Below, piece by piece: positions 57,704-64,000 of a stretch of DNA of 64,000 bases (position 1 is its first letter; every line of letters starts with the position of its first letter). Origin of the DNA: Bacteroidota bacterium (lineage in GTDB: Bacteria; Bacteroidota; Bacteroidia; B-17B0; Aurantibacillaceae); NCBI GenBank assembly GCA_017303905.1, contig JAFLBH010000001.1, positions 1,774,154 through 1,838,153 on the forward strand, given 5' to 3'. The position numbers were made by a program, and so were the translations under genes. The notes beneath the pieces are model-generated. The model saw only the letters and a program-made list of their open reading frames with translations, was not told the origin of the DNA and did not search any database.

Positions 57704-57904
57704 TTATTTTAAATAGCAACTTGTCTCAGAAAACGGTTCACTTGTTTCGTTAAGTTTGTCACAATCTTTTTTTGCTTGCTGTTTCGTTGTCTTGACAGTC
57801 CATTGTTCGTTTGTGCCGCCAGGATTTTGGCATACACAAGTATAATTTTTCTCGCAAGCAGTCAAAAGAGAGATTGTCAAAGTTGTTATTAAAAGATTTT
57901 TCAT
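57704..57904 (-). CDS. small Cys-rich lipoprotein, copy 2 of a duplicated cassette
   Basis: 66 residues, same protein as 51851-52051 (two synonymous differences). The identity covers the whole 320-bp body, from GTTACTGG to CCAGTAAC, and stops exactly at both ends. Confidence 0.75.
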   Translation of the reverse strand: MKNLLITTLTISLLTACEKNYTCVCQNPGGTNEQWTVKTTKQQAKKDCDKLNETSEPFSETSCYLK

Positions 57905-57966
57905 GTGATTGTGTTTTTGTCAACTGTAAAATTGTCTACGGAGAATTGTCCCGCGGCAATTACCAG

Positions 57967-58055
57967 TAACGTTTTGCAGCTACTTGCAGTTTTTTGCTAT
58001 GTCAAGTTACGCATTTGAGCGCTAACCCGCAAAAAATTGCAAGTAGGTGCTGTTA
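57967..58055 (-). repeat. attC-like site 24 (family C)
   Basis: 89 bp, nearly the same as site 2. No promoter box. Confidence 0.62.
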
Positions 58056-58086
58056 GCAGTATGGTGGCGGCACACAGTTGATTAGT

Positions 58087-59295
58087 CTACTGATTGTCCT
58101 GATTGGGGTATTCTTTTGTTCCAATGTTTGTATATTTTAAGTCCGTGAACCAGCCGAAATTTTTTATAACAGTTTCATAGTATTCGATCTCTTCGTCTGA
58201 ATATGGGTCTATTCTTTCAAGGTAGCCATATTTGAAAGGAAAAATTTCTTTAGATGTCCCAATTACAATCAACTTATTATGCGGACTGAATTTTTTGTAC
58301 AAATAAATTTCGGCAGTCAATTTAATAAACTCATCTAACTCTTCTTCTTTCAGTGTTGAATTATAAAATAGCATTAAGCAACTTGCATCGTGAAATGCGT
58401 TGTGCATAAGTCGTCTGCTCAAGAAATTGGAAGATTTATTCTTGTGTGCATGACAATGCTCGAAAAATGTATGGGCAAAAAGTCGCCTTTCTGTTCTGTT
58501 CAGGCTCATCAAATAGTCGCCAATAATTTTGCATTGAGGTAAACTTGCAATGTCATTTTTCACCATTTCATCAACGAAATAACTTATTTTGTCGGCCTTT
58601 CGTTTTAAAAGTGTCTGGTCGTTGGTATTGTAAAAATCCCATCGACCATCGATATCCAGCATCATTTGTTTAGCGTCGTGTTCAAACCACTCTTTCGGGA
58701 ATTCTCTTTTGTTTGTTACAAACCAAGCCAAAAGATCTTTTTCCTTTCCAATTAAGTTAATGGCGATATCTTTTCGGTATAAAGTCTCTTTCTTTTTTAA
58801 GTAGTCAATGATTTCAGGAACAGAATCAATTTCAAATAAAATTGTTTCAAATGTTTCTTTGTCAAAATTATGAACGATTGTGTCTTTTTCCGATTCAACT
58901 ATTTTATATGCGTCAGGGTCGTGACCATAATTTAACGTAATAAGAATGTAATTATTAATTATGTCGGCATCAAATTCTTTTTCTTTCCCATTTTTGTCAA
59001 CGAGAATGCACTTTTTTTTCAGTAGAAGAGTTCTTTTTGCGCCTAATAATTGGTCTTTTGATTTGCCAAATACTTTTTTGTCAAACCGTGCCTGGTTGCC
59101 TGTAAAAGCGTAGTTTTTTACGGAAACTAATATACAACTGTCTTTGAATAGTATTAAGAGGTCGCAAACCTCTTTGTTGTCCGAGTTTTTAATGAAGGGA
59201 TTTAAAAGGCAATACTCTTCAAGCAACTTGTCTTTTGATAAGTCGTATGCAAATTTTTCAGCCTCGGCTCCCTTGTCGTCTGTTATTTCTGTCAC
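58087..59295 (-). CDS. PD-(D/E)xK-like nuclease (restriction-related)
   Basis: 402 residues. Near the N-terminus EVCDLLILFKDSCILVSVKN has the order D-x(n)-S/E-x-K of the nuclease core, after TDDKGAEAEKFAYDL. The rest is charged and alpha-rich (YSDEEIEYYE near the end). A phage-defence or restriction function is possible; no methylase is in the body. Confidence 0.6.
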   Translation of the reverse strand: MTEITDDKGAEAEKFAYDLSKDKLLEEYCLLNPFIKNSDNKEVCDLLILFKDSCILVSVKNYAFTGNQARFDKKVFGKSKDQLLGAKRTLLLKKKCILVDKNGKEKEFDADIINNYILITLNYGHDPDAYKIVESEKDTIVHNFDKETFETILFEIDSVPEIIDYLKKKETLYRKDIAINLIGKEKDLLAWFVTNKREFPKEWFEHDAKQMMLDIDGRWDFYNTNDQTLLKRKADKISYFVDEMVKNDIASLPQCKIIGDYLMSLNRTERRLFAHTFFEHCHAHKNKSSNFLSRRLMHNAFHDASCLMLFYNSTLKEEELDEFIKLTAEIYLYKKFSPHNKLIVIGTSKEIFPFKYGYLERIDPYSDEEIEYYETVIKNFGWFTDLKYTNIGTKEYPNQDNQ

Positions 59296-59353
59296 GTTAA
59301 TTTATTTGTCTGGATGAGATTTTTGTCCGGAGGAATGTCCCGCCACTTACTGC

Positions 59354-59443
59354 TAACGTTTTGCAGCTACTGGCAGTTTTTTGCTAAATCCAAGTTATAC
59401 ATTTGAGCGTTAACCCGCAAAAAATTGCCAGTAGGTGCTGTTA
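59354..59443 (-). repeat. attC-like site 25 (family C)
   Basis: 90 bp, arms GCTACTGGCAG / TGCCAGTAG. No promoter box. Flanks CTGCTAAC and GTTATAAG. Confidence 0.62.
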
Positions 59444-59495
59444 TAAGTAGTAGGGCGGCACACAGCTCAGTACGTTTTGCTGTCGGTGTCCGCCG

Positions 59496-59834
59496 TTAAA
59501 AACCTTTAGAGAACTTTAGTCCTATTTCTTTTCTCAATTTTTTTCTTGTCGCTTCGAGAGTTTTAAGTTCGGCTTCAATTGCATTTAGGTCTGTGTACAA
59601 AGCGGACACTTTTGTTTTGTCAATCTTATTAAGAACCTCGGGAAGAATTGAAGCGTCCGATTTATTTACCAGAGCAGTAATGTCTCCGTCCATAAGATTC
59701 AGTCGATGTTTGCAAAGCAAGTTATTCAAGCCAGCTTGGCAGGTACAACTTATAGATGTCAGTTTATCAAACTTGAAAGCCACAGTATAAATTTCGTCAC
59801 TGCTACTGCTTTTAATGTCAAATTTATATTCCAT
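59496..59834 (-). CDS. SWIM zinc-finger protein
   Basis: 112 residues with CTCQAGLNNLLCKHRLNL, the C-x-C-x(n)-C-x-H SWIM site, and a C-terminal coiled-coil-like segment (EAELKTLEATRKKLRKE). Its start (59834) is 2 nt from the stop of the upstream gene, so the pair is probably co-translated. Confidence 0.68.
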   Translation of the reverse strand: MEYKFDIKSSSSDEIYTVAFKFDKLTSISCTCQAGLNNLLCKHRLNLMDGDITALVNKSDASILPEVLNKIDKTKVSALYTDLNAIEAELKTLEATRKKLRKEIGLKFSKGF

Positions 59835-59835
59835 G

Positions 59836-60573
59836 TTAATTGGTGATTAGCAAACCGTGAGATTGAATACTGAACTGGTCTTTTTTACCTTTGAATAATA
59901 CCTTTTTTATTTCTTCGGTTATTTTATTTGTGTCTGTTGAATTGATAACGAATAATTCAACACCAAGCGTCGGACTAAAACCAGAGTTAGGGGATTCGTC
60001 TAAAGCACTTTTAAGAATTGCTTCGTCGCAAGTAAAAGTCTTGGAATGATAAGTGAAACTGTCTTTAAGAACTTTGATAACATCCGATTTCTTTGAGATT
60101 AGTAAATCACTTACGCTGTCGGTTATGATTGCGAAGCCAGTCGAGCCAGCAGGAACTTTTGATTTTATGAAGTCAGAATTAATATACTTTGGTCGAATAG
60201 AAGTCAAGCAAGGTTTTAAATCGTTTGTTGAAAGTAAGGATTCATCGTCTTTCCATAGGAATGAAAAGAAAGCGCCTTGAGTAGTTTCTATTACTTTATT
60301 TGAAGTCAGGTCATTTGGATAAACTTTTTCAAAGATGATTTTAGTATTCCAATTTGAACCGAACACATCCATGTCACCTTTTGTACTGTTAATTGCACGG
60401 GTCGGGCTTTTGACTTGAACCATAAAGTCGATTTCTTTTATTTCTTCGCCCCAATTTTTTCCTGATGTCCTTGTCTTGTAAATTACGTCACCTTGCTCAA
60501 ATTTGCATTGAGCAACGCTGTCTTTATAAGCAGGAGATAGAGTCCATTTGAAGCCGTCAATTTTATTTTCCAT
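59836..60573 (-). CDS. hypothetical protein upstream of the SWIM protein
   Basis: 245 residues, alpha/beta, no signal peptide. Includes the segment TIEVKS-like DFMVQVKSPTRAIN and a NSGFSPTLGVELFVINS strand. Not recognised. The SWIM partner suggests a nucleic-acid-linked two-gene unit. Confidence 0.55.
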   Translation of the reverse strand: MENKIDGFKWTLSPAYKDSVAQCKFEQGDVIYKTRTSGKNWGEEIKEIDFMVQVKSPTRAINSTKGDMDVFGSNWNTKIIFEKVYPNDLTSNKVIETTQGAFFSFLWKDDESLLSTNDLKPCLTSIRPKYINSDFIKSKVPAGSTGFAIITDSVSDLLISKKSDVIKVLKDSFTYHSKTFTCDEAILKSALDESPNSGFSPTLGVELFVINSTDTNKITEEIKKVLFKGKKDQFSIQSHGLLITN

Positions 60574-60618
60574 GTCGATATGTTTTTGTCTACGGGAATT
60601 GTCCCGCCCTATTACTTA

Positions 60619-60805
60619 TAACGTTTTCCAGATTTGCGTCCGGCGGGTTTATGAAACACTTTCCTGTCTGCACCCGCCAAACAAAATAAACTGCCGAAAC
60701 GCTGCCTCTTTTTTTGCTTATAGTAAAAATAAACATTCCGCCGTCGGCGGACAAATTATAAGCAAAAAACTTGCACGTCCCCCCGCTGGAGCAAATGTGG
60801 TGTTA
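60619..60805 (-). repeat. attC-like site 26 (family D-like)
   Basis: 187 bp. Contains the palindrome TCCGCCGTCGGCGGA (60737-60751), also in site 15. No TATCTTTA box found. Confidence 0.55.
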
Positions 60806-60855
60806 TAAGCTGTAAGTGCCACAAAGGTGCGTTACGCTTAAGTGTCCGCCGTGTT

Positions 60856-61161
60856 TTATTTTTTTGTCCAAGTATTTATTGAGCCTTTATATTCAAACTC
60901 TGCTTGGTCGATTGCGTCTTCAATTGTGTCGTGGCAAGTGTCCGTTATTGATTCCCATTTTGAATTGCAACCGAATAAATAAAAGCTATTTTCATTGTCA
61001 TACTTACATATTGCAAGTCCATGCATTGGTTCGGGTGAATTTATTTGTCCGGGGGTTTTATTTACAATAAGATGCTTAGTATTATTTGTGAATGAATGTC
61101 TGCCGTCAATTGTGGTATAAAGTAGAACTTTTGCATTTCCGATGATGTCTGGAGCAACCAT
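60856..61161 (-). CDS. hypothetical small protein
   Basis: 101 residues, cytoplasmic, with GLAICKYDNENSFYLFGCNSKWESITD and EDAIDQAEFEYKGS. Looks like a widespread small alpha/beta protein of unknown role. Not recognised further. Confidence 0.55.
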   Translation of the reverse strand: MVAPDIIGNAKVLLYTTIDGRHSFTNNTKHLIVNKTPGQINSPEPMHGLAICKYDNENSFYLFGCNSKWESITDTCHDTIEDAIDQAEFEYKGSINTWTKK

Positions 61162-61215
61162 TTAATTTATATTAGAATGTTTTTTGTCTAACGGATTGTC
61201 CGCACTTATTGCTTA

Positions 61216-61393
61216 TAACGTTCTCGGGGCTGGCGTTCGGCGGGCTTTATTGCTCGTCCCGAAATACAACCCCAAATGTTTTATTAAAGATACTCAACAA
61301 AATTAGCGGCAGCAAAAAAAAACGCGTCAGCGGCCAAAATATTTGCTCGCCGCGATATACCGCTCTGCCCGCTGACCGCTACGCCCCGTGTTA
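61216..61393 (-). repeat. attC-like site 27 (family E)
   Basis: 178 bp, arms CGGGGC / GCCCCG. TATCTTTA 61285-61292 and TTTG 61313-61316, 20 nt apart. Confidence 0.6.
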
Positions 61394-61425
61394 GTGGTTG
61401 GCGATGCTACTTAGCTACGTTTCGT

Positions 61426-61959
61426 TTAAGTGTCTGCTTTATAATTTTCTTTGTCTTTGGAAAATGGAAACAATATTGCGGCAGCGAGGCCATAAAATGC
61501 TAACCAGTGTCCCGAAAATCCTCTTACTTCATTTGCTCGATAGTGATGATATTCGTGTTCAGTCAAGGTTCTAATTAATTTTCCGTGATCGCGTAAAATA
61601 AATTGTCCGTCTCTAATGTCTGGTGAGCCATGTTGTGATGTCAAAAACAGCATGAAATTAATTATAGCATAGAAGAAGCCTAAGCCCGCAATTATTGTCA
61701 ACCAAGTAGGTGTTTTACGGAAAATTATTTTATAAAAACCGAAGGAATTAGTTAAGGTTGCTGATTGTCGATATGCTTTTAGCTCTTCGTTTTTGGTCAA
61801 ACCATAAACTGCAGGAAACCAAACAACAAAAATACCTACATGTAAAAGCCAAACAAATGGAAATTTGGCCGTTGTGTCAAAATCGGCAAGCGAAAGTAAA
61901 TGAACGGTAAGTCCTAACACCCAACCAATAACTGCAAAATAAAATATAAGTTTTTTCAC
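61426..61959 (-). CDS. four-helix membrane protein
   Basis: 177 residues with about four hydrophobic helices and a EHEYHHYRANEVRGFSGHW loop rich in His. Not recognised. It shares a body with the lipoprotein 61971-62459 (11-nt gap). Confidence 0.5.
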   Translation of the reverse strand: MKKLIFYFAVIGWVLGLTVHLLSLADFDTTAKFPFVWLLHVGIFVVWFPAVYGLTKNEELKAYRQSATLTNSFGFYKIIFRKTPTWLTIIAGLGFFYAIINFMLFLTSQHGSPDIRDGQFILRDHGKLIRTLTEHEYHHYRANEVRGFSGHWLAFYGLAAAILFPFSKDKENYKADT

Positions 61960-61970
61960 TGCCTAATAAA

Positions 61971-62459
61971 TTACTTTAAATTACTTTGTTTGGTTATTTT
62001 AATTAGTTCGTCAACCTTATTTTCTGAGTAATTAAACCAGCTTTTTTCCGCGGAGAACATTGTAGTATTGCCTTTTAGATTTAAAATCAAATGTTTTTCT
62101 TTTTCATTTTTACCAAAAGTAATAACGTATTCGCCATTAAAATACTTATTATCTGAAATGATTGTGAGTAGATATTTATTGTCTTTTTTTGATAATTGCC
62201 ATTTTGCATTAGTATTAGAGTCAGGAACTATTCCCCACTTTTGTCTATCTATGATTCCTGGTATTTTTGCACTTCCGTTTGAGTAAAACTCTATGTAATT
62301 TAGAGTTAGGCAATATAACAAATCGTTGTCCTCTTTAAATTGAAAACTAGTTATGGCAAATTCACCCGTTATTGTTTTTTCTACTGTACTGTCCGCACAA
62401 CTTAAAAGTAATAAAACTGTCCCAAGAAAAGTTATTGTATGAGAAAGTATTTTTGTCAT
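61971..62459 (-). CDS. lipoprotein
   Basis: 162 residues with lipobox LLLLSCADS and a beta-rich body (GEYVITFGKNEKEKHLILNL). Not recognised. Confidence 0.55.
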   Translation of the reverse strand: MTKILSHTITFLGTVLLLLSCADSTVEKTITGEFAITSFQFKEDNDLLYCLTLNYIEFYSNGSAKIPGIIDRQKWGIVPDSNTNAKWQLSKKDNKYLLTIISDNKYFNGEYVITFGKNEKEKHLILNLKGNTTMFSAEKSWFNYSENKVDELIKITKQSNLK

Positions 62460-62505
62460 TTATAATGTTCTTTGTCGTACAAAATCTGTGCGCAGCGCTT
62501 ACCAC

Positions 62506-62593
62506 TAACGTTTTGCAGCTACTTACAGTTTTTTGCTTTGTCAAGTTACGCATTTGAGCGTAACCCGCAAAAAATTGGAAGTAGGTGCTGTTA
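62506..62593 (-). repeat. attC-like site 28 (family C)
   Basis: 88 bp, arms CTACTT / AAGTAG. No promoter box. Flanks CCACTAAC and GTTATGCG. Confidence 0.6.
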
Positions 62594-62641
62594 TGCGTAT
62601 GGTGGGCGCACGCAGATACGTCATGTTGACGTGTCTGCAAA

Positions 62642-63100
62642 TTACCGACCTTTTTTGAGCGTGTCATTAAGATATTTTTTCTTAAAGCCTTTAAATTCTT
62701 CGCCTGTCCAGCCAGAATTTCGAATTGTTATGACGCCGTCTGGGTCTATTAAATAGTAAGTTGTCGTTGCTGAATAGCCGCCTCTTGTAACTGAAACCAC
62801 CCACGCTATTTTGTCGGGTATGAAGGCAGCCCAATTGAGTTTTGCCCGTGGAAGAGATCCGCTAGCGTTGCAAGTTGAATTCCATTTTTCTTTTGGGTTT
62901 GCAATGTCCGAAATTGTGTCTACAATATTTTTAAGAATCCAGGTCGGAATATTTTCTTTCTGTTTAGTCACGTCAAAGGAATGATAAACTAATATTCTTT
63001 TCCAGTCGCTATGAGTTGAGTCGTCTTGAATGCTATTTGTCTGACTGAAAATTGTCGTAGAGAAAATTGTCAGGAGAAATATTAAAGTCTGTTGTCGCAT
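62642..63100 (-). CDS. exported hypothetical protein
   Basis: 152 residues from the ATG at 63100 (MRQQTLIFLLTIFS). Signal peptide, then SWKRILVYHSFDV-like region and WVVSVTRGGYSATTTYYLIDPDGV strand-rich end. Not recognised. Confidence 0.5.
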   Translation of the reverse strand: MRQQTLIFLLTIFSTTIFSQTNSIQDDSTHSDWKRILVYHSFDVTKQKENIPTWILKNIVDTISDIANPKEKWNSTCNASGSLPRAKLNWAAFIPDKIAWVVSVTRGGYSATTTYYLIDPDGVITIRNSGWTGEEFKGFKKKYLNDTLKKGR

Positions 63101-63153
63101 TTTGTCAACCAAATATTTTTGTCTTACGGAATGTCCGTCCGCCCACTTACGCA

Positions 63154-63361
63154 TAACGTTCCGCTTATGGGCGCAGTAATTTAATGCGAACTACCGAAAC
63201 GTTTATTTAAAGATACAAATTAAATTGTCTGCCTAAATGTTACGGCAGCAAAAAAAGAATTAACCAAGCGGTCGCTCGCCGATTAATGCCCTGTTCGCAT
63301 TAAATTATTGTCAGCGCTAGGTTTGGCTTGTGCGTAAGAGCGCTCCGGCCATAAGCTGTTA
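63154..63361 (-). repeat. attC-like site 29 (family A-related)
   Basis: 208 bp, arms GCTTATGG / CCATAAGC. TATCTTTA at 63208-63215. Flanks CGCATAAC and GTTAGGTG. Confidence 0.58.
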
Positions 63362-63873
63362 GGTGAAAGCTTTGCGCCGCAGGCATAAAAAACGGCCACC
63401 TCGCAAAGCGTGTTTTAGGCGCAGTTATTGCCAAAGAGGGTTAATTTAGCGTTGAAATATTGTCGACAATGTCACCAGATTGTCGCAGTGTTTTAAAAGC
63501 GACATCGCGCAAAAAAAAGTGAACAAAAATTACAGGAACAAAAGATTCAAAAATAACACCAATAGGTCTAGCCGTCTTGAAAAAGTCAGCCAAAATCCAG
63601 ACCTTTAACAACAGTTAAAACATTTGAACTGCTTTCTCTCTTATGCAAACACGGGTTTGCAACGATCAAAAACAGTCAAATGTTTGTTTTGTTTACAACA
63701 AAACGCTCTATGGAGCTAACTGTTGTTAAACCTTTCCAGAATCTTTTGTCCTGACCTTGATTGATTTTTTTGGCGATGGAAATTAACCCTCTTCCTCTCT
63801 GTCGTCTACCTACAACCAACTTTAGAAGCACACTGCCCCGAGTTCGCTCAAATGCCGCGCCTAAAATTTTACC
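63362..63873. repeat. non-coding foldback cassette body
   Basis: No ORF longer than about 60 codons. Nested inverted repeats: TTTTAGGCGC (63413-63422) / GCGCCTAAAA (63855-63864); AAGAGGGTTAATTT (63434-63447) / AAATTAACCCTCTT (63780-63793); CAGGAACAAAAGATTC (63533-63548) / GAATCTTTTGTCCTG (63739-63753); TTTAACAACAGTTA (63604-63617) / TAACTGTTGTTAAA (63717-63730); AAACATTTGA / TCAAATGTTT (63673-63685); and an apical GCAAAC-ACGG-GTTTGC (63645-63660). The whole body can form one interrupted hairpin. Confidence 0.6.
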
Positions 63874-63997
63874 TAACGGGTTGCGGCTAAAAGAAGTGGC
63901 GGCTTTGGAACACTAAACTGTCTAAACGCACAATGTTTATTAGTTGCACAACTGTTTATATTCGCACTTCGCCCGCCATTTTTTTTAGGTGCTGTTA
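63874..63997 (-). repeat. attC-like site 30 (atypical)
   Basis: 124 bp, arms CTAAAA / TTTTAG with GGGTTGCGG on the left. Ends three bases from the window edge. No promoter box. Confidence 0.5.
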
Positions 63998-64000
63998 GCG

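Larger units (their letters stand above)
37076..63997. mobile_element. integron-like gene-cassette array (30 attC-like sites, no integrase in the window)
   Basis: Tandem units of TAAC-hairpin-GTTA sites and gene bodies. For nearly every body the sequence after GTTA on its left is the reverse complement of that before TAAC on its right, as R'/R'' of one cassette require. Genes begin close to the site on their right and nearly all face left, so the array probably reads right to left, and the integrase and attI, if present, would be beyond 64 kb. No transposase or integrase gene was seen. An array of lone attC sites (CALIN) is an alternative. Confidence 0.65.

Noticed and set aside
63358..63877. 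Retron msr/msd for the foldback body
   Set aside because: No reverse transcriptase gene is nearby and the repeats do not show a branching G or the usual a1/a2 arrangement.
37076..63997. CRISPR array
   Set aside because: Units are 300-1300 bp with genes between them; there are no short regular spacers and no cas genes.
37076..63997. Insertion sequences or transposon ends
   Set aside because: No transposase, no target duplications, and the end sequences vary from body to body while matching within it.

Overview
The window comes from a Bacteroidota chromosome. The evidence is type IX secretion sorting domains (type A at 9223-11556, type B at 12773-17221), a gldA-type gliding ABC ATPase, bshA, a pafA-type phosphatase, the low GC and promoters of the TTTG-N20-TAnnTTTG class. 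No rRNA, tRNA, transposase, phage gene or CRISPR array was seen. The genus cannot be fixed from the sequence.

From 1 to about 36.5 kb is ordinary chromosomal coding. It holds an M1 peptidase (cut by the window edge), lpxH, hydrolases, bshA, queE, a LytS/LytTR two-component pair, two secreted M43-type metalloproteases around a 1482-residue PKD-repeat adhesin, chrA, an MFS exporter, the hpf-xerC-rpsU cluster, a YfhO-like membrane protein, a LOG-family protein, ruvX, pfkA, a TPR protein, gldA, rsgA, a CapD-like sugar-nucleotide epimerase/dehydratase, an RhlE-like helicase and pafA.

From 37,076 to the right edge (27 kb) the organisation changes to a cassette array. Thirty imperfect hairpin sites, each running from TAAC to GTTA (about 88-253 bp), separate 29 bodies. 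A body usually carries one small gene, sometimes two, nearly all on the minus strand, starting about 30-60 nt from the site on their right. I read this as an integron-like array (attC-like sites, R''/R' = NNNTAAC/GTTANNN). No integrase gene lies in the window; if the array follows integron rules it should be to the right. The site families are called here A (about 225 bp, arms GTGCAGCC), B (about 176 bp, arms CTACTGGCC), C (about 89 bp, arms CTACTTGC), D (about 177 bp, arms ATTTACC-like) and E (arms CGGGG).

Several properties go beyond a textbook integron. Each body has self-complementary ends of about 20 bp, not only 7, with a conserved TG/AA mismatch. Every site has the same 4-nt arm asymmetry. 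Most sites carry an outward minus-strand Bacteroidota promoter reading into the next gene. One body is present twice with only two silent differences but with different hairpin families on both sides, so bodies and sites appear to move separately. The tetramer TGTC is enriched on the plus strand of the array whatever the gene direction. One body (63.36-63.88 kb) has no gene and is a nested foldback. Cassette genes include small lipoproteins, membrane proteins and several possible defence-type proteins: HNH, AlbA/Schlafen, HEPN, PD-(D/E)xK-like and two class III cyclase-like proteins.
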